A DNA stretch of 64,000 nucleotides from assembly GCF_037975245.1 (NCBI RefSeq), contig NC_092568.1, positions 23,853,501 to 23,917,500 of the forward strand, written 5' to 3'. Numbering within the stretch: position 1 is the stretch's first letter; the number at the start of each line of letters is the position of its first letter. Of the stretch, positions 37,907 to 52,900 are shown piece by piece. The notes beneath the pieces are model-generated. The model was not told where the DNA came from, did no database searches, and saw nothing but the letters and a program-made list of their open reading frames with translations. This stretch comes from Apostichopus japonicus. Lineage: Eukaryota > Echinodermata > Holothuroidea > Aspidochirotida > Stichopodidae. A program made the position numbers and the translations under genes.

Positions 37907-40900
37907 CTATGACAACAACAAAAAACAGAGAAAGAAATTTATAAATCCTGAATGTAAAACTGACCTTCCCTCATTGAGTCCACCGGTCATTTCTATATCT
38001 AACATGTTGAAGCTCTACTGACTGCCACAGAAGTAGATCAACTTTAACCACTGATTGCAGAGACCTTAGTTAACATTCCTTAACTTCCCATTACCTTATT
38101 ACTATCTTCCTTTTGTTTAGATAATATAACCTATTTAACTGTAGGCAGAACAAGTGTTAGAATTTTTTTTTTTAAAGTTGTAAGTTTAAAATAAGTTAAT
38201 AACTGCCCTAGACTATTTTATACCCAAAGTTAAAGTCCTTTAGGATTTCTGAATATTGAGAATAAGAATAAAAAATTGGTAATAAAAGAAGGAAACAAAG
38301 TCACTTTGTAGTGCCAGCCCTCCCCTGCCCAGGCCCGAATCCTCCAGACATATCCAATCAACAACGCTATCAATAAAACATTTTCTACCAATGCTATGTG
38401 TCCTTTAAAAAAAGCAATTAAGTCGCAATGATTGCACTTAAAAATTAATGCTTCTCTTCAAGTAAATTCAGCACAAACAAATGCAATTCATCTCTGAATC
38501 CAAATCTTTCACTATTGCCACATTAAGTTGTCAGGGAGCTACACTGGATATCTGCCTAGCAACCAGTCATACACACTGTTCCCAATGCATTAATGACTTC
38601 CTTAACACAACACAAATCTTTCTTTGCAAGATTTAACAGATCTAGGGCTCTGTAAACACAGGCCCATAATACACCGGTAATGTTAAAACTGTAGATCAGG
38701 AGGAATCAATAAAACCGAGGATACTAACTACGTATTTGTCTGTCTGTCTGTCTGGACAACCTGTACGTGCCGTATCATAAATATACAGTGAGATCCTTTT
38801 TTGATCACATGCTCTCCTTTTTTGAAGTTCAAGACACAACTACTGTGCCCAATGTAACAAACTTATGTGTATATTTCTTACATTTTCCTCTTCTTGGTGT
38901 TTCTTTTCTTCCTATCATTATGAGAGTGAACTTTGTTAAATGCCTGTAGGCTTCATTACAACACTTCCTTTCACTACAAACTATGTTGTATTAATTTTTA
39001 ATTGGATCAAGTATATGTTTATATGTAGTCTGATTAGAGAAAAAAAAATGAAATGAAATTAAAATAGTTAATCACTCTCCATACAAGTCAGCAGATATGA
39101 AGATGGTTTGGATACAAACAGGTCATTTTCTTCTCTGAATGTTGGCTTGAACATTCTGTTGATATTCAAAATTTATTCTTAATCACTCACATGCCTTCCT
39201 ATCTAAACACAAGCCATAGTTTATACAACATAGCATTCTTTCTTATGGTCACTTGATTACAGTTAGAACAGTACCGCTCAGTTCTTATTATTCATACCTA
39301 TTTTTCCGACTCACCCATTGACCTCTATCCTCCCCCTCATTTATTCTCATCGTTTACATCTTTGTTTTGTGGTTTTCTCTTCATATCCTAGGTCGGAAAG
39401 CATCCGTTAATTCAGCTTCTATTTACCTATACAGGACTTCCCATGTCCTATCATACAAAGTACAATTGGAAACAATCAAAGCTATCTAATTATTGCAATT
39501 GCTACCAAGACAAGGTCAAAGACTGGAAATGTTTCAACAAATACTTGAAATACAAAAGTCTGAATGTGAAAGAAAAGTTAATCACATCACACGAACCCGA
39601 ATTATGGCAGTACAAGTTATGAATTGGGATCCATATGAAGTGGGAAGAAAATGACATGGGTATTATGAGCTGTTTGAAACTGTGAGACAAACCTTGACAC
39701 AATGCCATTATTTACTCTACCTGTGTGCAGTCGGAAGAGTGGGTGTGGGGTAGGGGGGATGGTGGGGTAGAGTATTCCTTCATTTTCATAGCAGTGGGTA
39801 GGACTCCCCCCCCCCCGCGACCTCCCAGTACCTCTCCCTTTCTGAAGAATTTTCAATGGAGAACCATGGAACAACAGTTTAATTTTTTTTTTGGAATCTC
39901 TTTTTCCTATGACACAACCGAATTGAAAACCACAAAACTAAATGGAAAAGAATATTTGTGTATTTTGGAAATGTTTGTGCACGTATAAAGTTTCATTTCA
40001 AACGTGTTAATAGTTGACCAAAGCTAAAGCACACAAGTGACAAGGCTGCGTTAGTACTTACTTTAGTTCAGGGTAAATATTTTCTAAGTACCACTTGAAT
40101 GGTTGACACTGAAGACTCTCCCTCAGCTGTAACCTTTGAGAAATACTGGTGACAATAAAATGGAAAAGACAAACATTGCAATAATAGAAATCAGATGACA
40201 CAATAAAACCGAGCAAATTTAAAGGAACGTTCTGAGATTTCGTGTAAGAGAGAACGTGTAAGTTATGAGATTTCCTAAGTTATGCTTTGCAGTAATGGGC
40301 ATCTTTAATCATCAGCAAATCACTTTGTAGAAGGTGTACACAAAACAATTCAAGCATGCCAAAATGGATCAAATTGATCATGACAACTACATTATGTAGA
40401 ATGAACTGTAACAAGAGGAACCATTGAAGGTATGAAAACTATCCACTTATAGACACTACTTACAGTAACCTAACACAAAGAAGAACTATAGTACCTAAAC
40501 AATTAAAACCACAAGTGTAGGCTTTCTTGATGATTGTAGAACATCTCTTTGCATGTGTTTATATGAGTTTGTAAGAAATAATGTGTTGACACAAGCTTGC
40601 ATGGTGATACAAATTAACTGAGGCAGCCTGCACTGAAGTATATTAATGTCAAGTAATGATTCTCTTTGCTTTCTCAATCAGTCCTTTATGTATGTATTTT
40701 AGATCCTCCTGCAAGCAGGAACTCGCATTATCAAAACCATAACTGAGATAATCTGAAAAAAATAACCTACTGCTGGAGAAATGGTACAGCAGAATATAGT
40801 TTTCATCAATGTGACAATAAACTTATACGATAAACCTATATATCACATCGATGCCGAAACAAGTATTAACAATTCAGAGTGTGGGATGGGTGGGAAACAA

Positions 40901-43900
40901 AAGCATACTTTTCAAGGTGGACAATCGTTCCTTCCTGAGTGGGATATAACAATATATATCTTGCGACTGCACTGTGGGAAGGGTGGGGGAGGGGGTGGGG
41001 GGGGGTAACACATGAACATGTTAGGATCAGATTTATTGGCACTGCTTCAAAACTAGTTTGAACATTCAACAACATCATTGTGCTTTGTAACATGGATAGT
41101 AGTTGAGTCATGATGAGGAGATTGAAGGTGAGCAATGGGTGCAGCCAACTAAGACACCACAGGGGAGTTAATGGTGACTTATGGTGAACCTCAAACAGCT
41201 GTATGTCAAATATAGTAGATTTCTTACTCTCCAAATGACCTCTTCTTTGCTTTTGGCCTGGCTTCATAAAAGTACTGTTTGTATTCATCCATCCATACTT
41301 CAGCGACCCTTCGGATATTTCTAAATTAAAACAAAAATGACGATGCAATAGACAGTTAACGAAGAAGCCAGAAACAACTATTTTATGACATGGATGGATC
41401 CAAAATGATCATGATGCTCCTAGTGGTTACCTGCCATGTCAGAAAAGATTCATTTCTTGAGCCCAGTTTTGGAATTTGTAAACTGGATTGGATTTTAGAA
41501 TTTTCATAATAATGCAGTTTATCAATTTTCTTAGCTAAATGTTCAAGAAAGTATAATCCCACCCATACAAATACTTTGTCCAAGTTAGGGTTCTGGAGAT
41601 ACCAAGGCTTTTAATTTAGACATTCCCATATTGAACTTGCATTGGTTATGCTAAAGACACATGCCAAGTATTACATAACTTTGTTGATATTCTGTTTCTT
41701 GAAGCAAGCTTGTTTACAAGGTCACTCAGGTGATGATCAAGTCTAATCAACTATGCATGTACATACTTTCTAAATGTTAGCATTTCTAACATACAAAGAA
41801 TGATTATGACTTTCACAATTTTGATCTCTGTTGACCTCAAATGACCTTTGACCACACCAAAGATCATGGACATAGTACTCAAGATGGGTAAGCCACATGC
41901 TAGGTATGCCACTTGTCAACATTCCCTTCCTGAAATATCATGTCCTAGGTGTCTAGGTTTTGACCTCAAATGACCTTTGACCACCACCAAAGAGGGAGGA
42001 CTTGCTGTAATCTATAAGGCCTATCTATGTGTACACTTTCCCTGCATGACATTAAACAATTCTGGAGCTATGGCACGTTCAAGATTTCTCACTTTGATCT
42101 TTGATGAACCTTTGGCGGCCACCAAATGGGCAAATTCTACTACGTACTTGAGAAAAACTTCTACAAGGTTTTCAGTTTTAGACCTCTGTTGACCTCAAAT
42201 GAGCATGGACTGTTTCCAAAGACTGTGGACCTACTGCATGTAACAAGGCCTATCTATAATGATTAAACTGCCATGAGTATCACACATCGATCAAACATTT
42301 ATAATTTTAGCTAGAGGATTTCACTCATAACCATCAGATAAATGTGTACAATTAACCTACATATTTAAGTGTTATCTTCTTGGGACTAGATCTATAAGGC
42401 ATGTACAACACATAACTTTACCAATACTAATATAAGACTGGTAATTACCTCATGTATGTATTGGCATTGCCTTCAGGAAAGGTGTAAGGATGCTTCTTAC
42501 GGAAGACGTGTCCTACTCGACTGCACGGTATGATTTCCAGCTTCCCACCACACTGCCAAACTCTAAATGAGAGATCTGTACAAAATAAAAGAAAGCAAGC
42601 AATGAACAACATTGACTATTGTGCCAACATATACTTCTATACCAAAATCCATATTCCATTTATCATATGCAACCAATTCATATGCCTAAAACTGTCTTTC
42701 TATTCTATCCTTCCTTATTTCATCTTCTTTCTTTAATGAAATGTATCTCTATCCCCTCATAAAATAACACATCGCGAATAGAAAAAAAAATTCTGAATTC
42801 GATTTAATAACTTTGCGCGGTAAACACCACTTAGACATTCAAATTCTTTTTGCGGTGCTAACTTTTCACAAGCGCATGTAGTATATGAAGACCGGGCGAG
42901 ATAAAAGACTCGTGCGTAGATATCATTATATAAATAAAAATTCTTGGAAACTAATACCCCCTAGTCTGGAACACCCAGTTGCAAATGTGTATTAATTATT
43001 TTGAAATCGATTTGTAAATAAACCTCTTCAAGGAGGGCCCCATTAAAATGTCATCGAATCTGAAAATCTTTATTACTTGGCAATCGATATCCATGCGCCC
43101 CGCCGAAAATGGAGAGATCATCGCTAAGCAATTATTCATTAAACTGACTGCATAATTAAAAGGAAATAGTATCCGCCGGAGTGATATGGAACACAGTCAT
43201 AGAATGATGTTGAATCTATGGGCAGGAAAAGCTTTACAGCTGTATAGTTTTGTACAGGAGAAATACATATCTTATTTCTTTTTCATTCATTTTGAAAGAG
43301 TAGGAAGGTCATTTGGCTAAGACTGTGACTGAAACAGCTACAAATCTATTGAAGAATGTCTTTACTCCTGCAGCCTTTATTTTATAATTACTCAGTAACA
43401 TTTCACTGTTGTTGATTTACATGGTCTTAGTTGTTTTCAGATCTTAGTTGATTTTAGAACTAGAAACCTTGTCACTCTTTGACATGTTTTAATAAGAAAT
43501 GAATGAAAATTGTATGTTGATTATAAAACTAGAAGCTATTCTGGACATACTTAAAACATCTAAACCCTTCTGACCGCGTTAGATGTAAAAGAGGTCTCAT
43601 TTCCGATAATGAAATAAAATTAAGTCAACAATTTTAACAGCTTCCGATTTGCTGTTAATGCATGTGATTACTGATGAAATCATGAAACATTTCGGTGCAT
43701 CAGAGTGCATCAGAATCGATTCAAATTCTTATGGCTTATAAGATTTCACATGGTAAAACAATCAAAAGTAGGATGTCATCTTTACATTTGATCGCAGTTT
43801 TATTTTGAGATATAGGTGGTATGGTTGGTAACATTGTTGATCTACAGAATGCATAGAGCTGCTTTAAGCTTCCTAAAATATTTGTATCCATGGTGACCTT

Positions 43901-46900
43901 AACCTGAAAGTATTACTTCTAGGAACCCACCAGTGGAGTACCCAGGATTTAATGAAGGAAGAGGTGTGGTCCTAGGCTCATTATAGCCAAGTACCAAGGA
44001 CTGTGGGATCTGGGAGCATCCTCCCCCCCCCCCCCGAAAAAATATTAAAAGCAAGCGAAATTTACTTTTTGAGTTTTCATTTTGTGAGGTTGAAAAGGTG
44101 GGTGTGCACCCAATACCCACCCCTCCCCTGATCCATTCTAGCTCATATATCACCATAACTTGATAAGTTTACAAACAAATACTTGCTTCCTTCACAAGCT
44201 ATCATTGCAGCTTTTTGTGAAGAATATATTCTTTGCAGAAAAAAGTTTACACTATAATCTAATACCACTTCTTAATTTTCATTGTCACCTAAGATACCAT
44301 ATCCCTTTAACTGTTGACTGTTGACTTAGTTGACAGAAAGAAGTTTTGTTCTCAACAGCTGTTTTTACCCTTTTATTTGAAAGGGAAATAAGCATAAAAG
44401 CTGTCTGCTGCTGGAGGAACTAATCAACTTGCTTTTAAAGCAGTAAAAAAAAAATTTTTAAACTCTGAAAGAAGTTAATTTTTATCATACAATTGGGGGA
44501 CTTTTCTTGCTCTGCAATTTCATTCAGAATTGGATCAAATCCATGCCCTTGCCCTTGAAGCTCAGTAACAATTTGTGTCTATCCCAGACAAAACACAGCA
44601 GCATGTCCTTAATGATGGCTTGGCTGAGCAGTTTTCCAGTAACAGTTATTTGTATTTCATATCCTGTCCCCACTGGGAGCCATCAATGATTACTTTGGAG
44701 AATTCAAACATGTCGTTTATTTGAGTGAATTCTTTTATATACGATGAGGCACAGAAAACTATAAAATATCCAAACAAGCAGCATAAAGCAGGTGTGTAAA
44801 TACCATACATTCTAGATTTTAGTATTGTTGGACCTAACAAGTGGGTATAAAGGTGAGAGGGTGGGTGGGGGGGGGGGAGGTGATGCAGTGAATTTGAACC
44901 TTTCCTCCATCCCTGACCTCCAAAGGAAAGATAAAGAAAAAAAACAGTTTATTAACTTTTGATTAATGTAATAGCCAAAATTTACAACACAGTCGGTTGA
45001 GTCTCGCCCCACTCCCCCCCATCCCCTCCCCCTCCCCTCCAGACCTTGGGTAACTGTAACTATAGTAATCAGGTAATCTAGCCATTTCTACACTTCATCG
45101 TAATTCGTAAACAACAGTTTTTATACTGCCACTAGTACTTACCAAAATTTTCGCCACCCCATATTTCCATTTGCGTGTCATATTTGCCAAGTTTATTGAA
45201 CCAGATTTTGTTGATTACAAAGAGGCCTCCAGCGATCATTGGTGTTCTACAAACACAAGGATAAATTGTACTGTGAATGTGATGATTGAGATATGACTAA
45301 GATAAATAAACTAAAAATATTATTTGCAAAATTATGATTAGGGAATGCATTTGCCTTGGCATGTATCTCCTCATCATTATACTGTACGTAATGCTGCTGT
45401 TAATGGCAATCTGAATTTTTTTTTATAGTGTTGAAATACTGTACCTTCACCTTGTGTTGGTCTTAAGCCCAATCTATTTGAATTTTGCAGAAATTTTCCA
45501 TAGTAGTATTTTGTGAAACAGTATGTGTCAATTTGGTGAAGTGGAACTTATATTATCATATAAATTGAAAGTATCATGTCGCAGAATAAGTCAAGGCTGG
45601 TTATTTGTCCAAGTTTGTTGTTCAATAAATGGGCAGGGAAGTCATGAAGTTTGGAGAGACCTCTGATACCAATGTTATCATTTGTCCGACCACTCCCGCC
45701 ACCCCCATTCCCCCCGCCCCAATGATGATCAGAATATTATCAACAAAAGATGCAACAAAACAACTAACTTACTTGATGGGTTCCGTGGCATCCGTACGTT
45801 CTGCCTTTACATGAGACGATATGTGTTCCCATTTGAAAGTAAGGCTCCATGAAAATCCTAGCAGTTATTAAAAGAATATATATATATTTACATTTGTTAA
45901 CGGAAAATGAAAAGTAAATCAACACAATCGTAATGCAAATATATGTTCCAACGTGGAAATGGTTATTAAGCTACTTTTTTGCATGGTAAGCAACAGTTTG
46001 TGTGAACTGGATAAAAGAGAATCAGAACTTATCGAATACCTCCAGCTAAAGATTATCTGTTAAGCAATTAATGAAAAAGTGTCTAAGGAAATTGCATCTA
46101 CTATCAGACTTTCAATTTATTCACTGATAAGCAAGCCAGGAGATATAAGGTGATGTAAACTAGCTTGCAATAGACATTATACACATGCAGCATATATATG
46201 GAGAAAAAAAAACTCAAAACAATTGTTAGAGCATATTTGAGCTGTTTTCACATGTATGCAACTTAAAAACAAATATGAAATATAACTAAGAAAAATAAAC
46301 TTCGCATCACTACAGACCTGTGCTGAATTTTTTCAGACTCATTTTGCTGATTGATTAGACCAATCTCTTCACACACACCTGGCTGAGACCTTCCTCCCCT
46401 CCCCATACACACACACCTGGCTGAGATCTCCCCTCCCCCTCTCCTCCCCCTCCACACAAACACCTGGCTGAGATCCCCCTCCACCCAGACACACACACAG
46501 CTGGTTGTCTCTTTTAGCATCTTCCTACAATGTTCATCATGAGCACAATGATTGGCTAGCTTTTATGCACTAGTGTCAAAAGAAATATTTGATATTACAA
46601 GAAATTCTGTTTATTTTTTGAGGTGAACAGAAATACTTGTAGCTATCATTCTTACAGAACATGGCGCAAGTCTTTGTATATATTTACACATACACTAAAA
46701 GTGGAATAGTGTTAAGTAAATAAAATTAACAAGTCAAACAACAATATCAAACTTGATCAGTAGCCATCAGTTGTTAATATAAACAGAATGCAGTCGATGT
46801 GTGAAGCAGTATGAAATGGTGAAAAGGCTTTTAATGTACCAAGTATCTATAATACAAAAGCTATAAGTCATGTGAGATAACATTTCACCTTTAGGGTTTA

Positions 46901-49900
46901 TAGTATTCTGTAATAATATCTGTATCCATTACCCACAATGCACCATACACACCCACACATAATCTTTAATTGGTGACCCTTCAACACCTTTCCTACTTTA
47001 CAACAACATAAGAGATTCACTTTGCAGTAAACAAGGAACTGAGGTAGCTAACTGTCTAGTGCTGACACACACACTCTTCCTTTTTCTGTGTCAAGAACAT
47101 ATTATAACGTAATAATGTTGCATAGCCAAATAAAACTTCCAATAAAAATCATTTCATTATTAATGCAAGGCAAAACAAATTTTGATTATTTAGAATTGTG
47201 TTTAGATGAAACTACATATAATAACTAGTTTAAAGTTAACCCCTCAGCCATTTTAATACCTCTATAGAAACATTTTACTCTCAACATGAAAGTTCTGTTC
47301 TTTTCCTTTAATAGCATAAACAGTTGGAAAATCAATATACAGCTTTAACCATCTAAAAATGCTAACTCTTACAATTCCTGCAAAATGTGGTTCATATCAC
47401 AAGATTAACTTCTTAGAGTAGGTCAACATTAGATCCATATTGATAAAACATCCCTCCCTCAATCACCAAAGCCTTCCGTTAACCAGCTTAAATGTCAGCG
47501 AACACTTTGGTTAATTCAAGACTTGTATCTTAAACATGAACAAAGATTGCAACTTAAGCTTTCTCTGCACTGGAAGTGCAGCTTATGCCATCGGAGACAC
47601 GCTTTATTACTGGCATATCTTTGAAAGTGCATTCCACTTGAAAACATCATCTTAAGCCGGCAAATTTACAGTTTTACCTTCAAGTTTTAACGACTAAGTG
47701 CTTAAAAGTTGTAATTTGAAAGCGTGCAGTTAACTTTACAATGGGTAGAGGTCAAAGCTACCTAAAACAACTGTCTTAAAATAAAGTAAGGAATTTAGTT
47801 TTGGTTTATCATTGGTGGTTTGGTTTCAAACATATGGTGATATGCTAGCTCTGTTAAACTGGGGCAGACAATATGATAGATGTTATGAGGTAAAAACTAA
47901 CATCTTTGTATTTATATATGTGTATATTTTGTATTGACATAATACTTGTAACAGGACCAAATAAGTGTTATGACGCCCCATAAAAAACACATTCTTGCAA
48001 GCATAGATGTAGGATCCCAATTTTATTTGGGGGGGGGGGCTGTAATGACTTGCCCGAAAAATATAATAACAATTTTTCGCGAGCTCCGCGCGCATTCAAC
48101 ATGTTAATGCATATCATATAGGCATGCATCGGTTATAACATCGCATGCCAATAACATACAATCATTTGGCGTGTTATTACCCTTCCATATTGGTTAGAAT
48201 TGTTGGGGAAGTCGTTACAATAATAATGCTAATAATAATATCAGTTTAACCATTGAAAAACACATTGCAAATTAGTTTTCTTTCAGTAGGTGCCCGAAAA
48301 ATTCTCAGCATATTGCCTGAATTTTCACAAATTGTTTTGTTGGGGGGCTGCAGCCCCCCCCCCAGCCCCCCTCCTACATCTATGCTTGCAAGTATGTCAT
48401 TATTCTTATGCAGCTGGAAGCATGGGTAAAAGAAACACAGAGAAATGTATTTTCTTGTTTGTACAAATAGTGAAAAATATTTTCAGTTTCCTTGCAACAT
48501 CTGAGAATAGCACTTCAACCTTCCTTGACAACCACATCGAATTTAACAGATTGTCCAATATATATTCTAACAGTGAATCTTTTAATCAAATTTCTTGCAA
48601 AAAAATTGTCTGTATCATCGGGTAAATTCCACAGTTTATTGGATTCATGCATTTTTGGAGTATATGAAAAGTTACTGTTATGTTGGTGGATTATGTTTGT
48701 GGATGATTTAAGTGGAAACAGAAATTAGGTGCACGAGAGGATGCAGACGAATAAGGTGAGACAATATATGATCAGGATGTGACCAGAACAGCAAGGAATA
48801 TATTTGTCACATTACCTGCAGTACTGTCAAATAATTGTTTGCCAACAAACAAATGAAAATTTATGATGTTGTTATCAGCATATCTTTCTTGTTGAGTGAT
48901 GTCAAAGGTCAAATTGCAAGCTGATCATTTGCAAAACAACTCAGAAGTAACCATTTACACAAGGGTATGGCATTAAAATGGAAATTTTTTCCAGCAAAAT
49001 CTGCCCAACGCATCAACAGTAAATACATCTGAATATCACATCTCTTTTCCTAAGCCCCCTCTCCCCTCCCCTCACCATAACCTCACACACACACACACAC
49101 CTCCCTTCTAGCATAACTTTTAAAACTTCTTAAATATAGGATGTCATTCAATCTCTTAGTGTTGGTCTATCACATATATGCCTACAGTATATCTTGTATT
49201 TATTGCATCATACAACACTGACATACAGCTTTGGCAAGGTCTATATTTAATATCCTCTAATTTTGTTTCAGTACATTGCTCTCCGATCCATTTTTGCAAT
49301 TTTCTTTTATGATAATAACCATTCTACTTTGGCACTACTCCAAAATTTCTATCAACCACTGTTGAATTTAAGAGCAGCCTCCTTTTTTGGCAATTCAAAA
49401 TAAATGAGAAGAAAATGTAGTAAACAAGAAAATAAAAATGAGCACCAACGGCTTTATACTTTTCAACTCAAATGAATATGGCTTATATTACCAGTTGGCT
49501 TTATTATAGACAAATGGCTATAATAGATATAAACATGTCATGTGTTGAGGCACTCGAATACAGTATTAAACAGCATAAACTGAGAGGACCAAATCATGCT
49601 GGCCTCCAAGTTTGAATATCGATACAAAGAGATATGCTTTTTAATATCAAATATTTTCAGAGCAATTGCAAAGAATTGTACAGCAAGAAGGAACAAGGTA
49701 AGTAGAGCATGGCAGGCAGGACGGTGAGATAGGATATTGATGACTGCAGTATAGATTGCAAAGTAATTGCAAGTATACAATATTTATACCTCCTCTGAGA
49801 TCCTCCATGGCAGAAAAGTATTTGAAAGTCGAGCTGTTGATTACATCGATGATGGGACTAACCACGACTTGCGGTTCCTTCAAAAGAGTGAAGAAAAACA

Positions 49901-52900
49901 AATATTTAAAAAAGTGCTTGAAAAATGCCCTCATTTATAAAAAAATTACAGAACCACAAGTTGCAGAACCAGGGGGGAAAAGGGAACAGATGGGGAGTCA
50001 GAGGGGATTGTTCTCCAATAATGTGGAAAAAATGGAATCAAAATTATTCAGTCAATTGCCATAAATTGGCAATCATATGCAAACAACTGTGAAGATGATG
50101 TACTGTACTGTCATTGTATCCACTCCTCTGGATATAAAATTATGGTTGCTTAGCACTGGGCAAGATGTCATAGGACTGAATAAATTCACTGTGGAATCAG
50201 ACATTTTGGTGTCTATCTGCAATTACCGAGTTTGAAGGGACAAGGTTATGGCATGGGCAGGAGCAACCAGGAACTTCTAACGTTTGGAGAGATATTTAGA
50301 GTTTGCGAAATGTGGTGATAAATAGCATCAGAAAATGGATACATACAACCTGCTGTCTTAAAGAATCAATGTGCACTCAGTGATATTTGCAAGGAGAACC
50401 CAATGCTACTATAGAAGCAAATACAATTGAGGGATGTCATTCTCTCATGTTCTTGTCATGTTTTACAAAGGATATCCTTGATCCTAGATGACCTTTCACC
50501 TCAGACACTCTCAGAGACTTTGTTGAATGTCCATAAATAGTTTAAAACAACACACAAGCTCCATTATACATCCAGCAATCACACATATTAGCTTGCAATG
50601 CCAAAACTTGTTCTTCAAGCAATCCTCTGAGCACATGATATTGCATACCAACATTGCTTCAAAAATTCCAGATTTTGACAGCCTCCATCCATGATTGTAA
50701 ATAAGGTAACTAGGGCAAGAGAACAACATTATTTGGGACATCTTGTTCCCATAATGATAAACACAATGATTCAGATCTTACTATTGATTGGACATCTGTA
50801 GAACACATTGGGACAAATAGGCTGATGTGACAGGTGAACCCTTACAGCAGAATATTCCACTTCTTGTCATAGGTATATAGTCAATACCGCAGGTTATGTT
50901 CTAACGATCTCATTTTTGAAGAAACCTTAATTGCATGAATCATCCATGTGTCTGTGCAAAATTAACTTCATCATAAGGGTGTGGGGAAGAATGTGCAGGG
51001 AAATATGCAAACCCACAGAATCTTTGTTTTAAAAGCAGTAAATCCAGACATCAGAGTAAAGTAGAAACAGATTTTTTTTTTGTCGTTAAAATTTGTCCTG
51101 TTTCCAATTTTTGCTGAAATTTTTTTCCCCTTCATGAACAAATTTAGGTCCATTAAAGTTGATCTGTTGAAGTGGTTTGGTTAGTTTTGATATAAAAAAA
51201 TTTTTTTTTGAAAACCCTCTTACAACCTGGCACCTATCGGGCTTTAATAGGGTCCTGTACTGTATTATGTAAATGCATCTGTTAAACAGATGCATTTTAG
51301 AGCATGGAACCTTTGCCATATTCAAAAATTAGGAAGGAAATTGGTCATTTTGGTGAATTTGCACGGCGGCTTTTACATGAGGAAAAAAAAATACATTCAA
51401 ACGACGCAAATTCTTTGGGAAAACATGAAAGCATTGAATTTGAAAATTATAGTGCGTCATATTATGAACAGCAAGTCACACTCACAGCTTAAAAACTGTT
51501 GGATATAAAAAGAGAATGGATTATGGAAGTGGGAAACAGTTTTCAGGCACGCTGCAATTTTTACATACCCCAAAAGATGCTTTTTAAGCATAAAATAGTT
51601 TTGTTTGTATTCAAGAACCATTTGTCATCACTCCAAACAGTAAAGTAAATCGAGAGGTAATGTAAAAGAATTTTGGCACAATCGTATTTGTCCTCTCCCC
51701 TTCCAAAACATGGTTAGACAATTATGCCTAATTAGTAAGCACCTTTAATTAACTTGGTATAAGAGAGAAAGTGGGATGGATTTGTTGGGGGCTGAGTAAT
51801 AACCAATTCCCTCCCTCAATCTCTCCATTCCTCACAAGATGCTTAGCGAACATTGGAACATGTCTGAATTAACCAACCAAATCATATCAGGACATATCAG
51901 GTCATATTGAGGTCAATTGCTAGATCCACGTGTATATTAATTATGTCATTTTCAATGATTTTGTTATAAATGTCCTTGGTATATCTACAGTATATATTCT
52001 TACTTTCCACTCTAACATCTTGAAATATTTCGCAGGTCTTCAATATATTTGCCAGACTATACATTTATAAACCCTAGGTTATTAATAGCAGTTTACCAGG
52101 ACAAAATCTGGGACCAATGACGTTGACCTTTTAAATGTCCCAATGCTTTTAATTGCGGCTGTTATTACATACGTCTACTGGTATTAATGGATGTTATCAA
52201 AATTGAAACGGAAAATGCTGGCTATTTCAGTGTTTAATGCCCAAATCTCACTAGCTTGGAATATAGACGTCTCCATAAGGTCAGAATGTGTAGGAAGAAA
52301 TACGTTATCGGAGGAAACAATCCAAGTCCGTACGATAATAATTCTTTTCCTGCTTCTGATAATCAAATATTTGTCTGCTTTCAATTAAAAAGTCCTTGGG
52401 ATTTGGGATAAGTAGTTTTTCTTCTTCTTCTAATAAACCAAGTTTACAAGTCACAGGTTTCTATTATTGCAATGAGCAAAACACTTCTGTACAGTTAGTA
52501 ATAATTATCTGTGAAACAGCAGGTCAGATCAGGCTATGTCAACTTCCCGAAAAGTGTAAATGGCAAGGTTGAAAAAGACATATTGACTAACTGTAAAGTT
52601 TCCAAGGTTAAGAAAATATTAAACTCAGCTTAAATGATCTGCCAGGGATTATCATAAAACACAGTGATTTCCATTAACATACACGTCAACCAATACAAAC
52701 AATTGTCTGTACATCTCATTGCAATTACAGCAATACCATGGAGGAGAATAACTTCATGTAGGGCCTAAGCTTTGACTCCAGAAATGTACTATGGAGTTTT
52801 CGACTTGCTATAGTTGGAAGCCAATCTAGTACTTCCTTCAAATTAATGGATGAAGGTTCACGGAGGATTGCAAAGACATACATGATGTATTGTTATTGGT

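Larger units (their letters stand above)
45858..49789. other. GALNT2 intron containing one hAT-like MITE
   Basis: This 3.9-kb intron holds an interrupted minisatellite at 46368-46502, the MITE at 48002-48384 and a (CA)n near 49084-49102. The rest is featureless AT-rich DNA. Confidence 0.6.

Noticed and set aside
40979-41007. G-rich run read as a MITE end
   Set aside because: No inverted terminus or target duplication is present on either side.
51304-51492. Two overlapping plus-strand open frames starting near 51290
   Set aside because: I recognise no family, there are no clear flanking splice sites, and frame-specific character is lacking.
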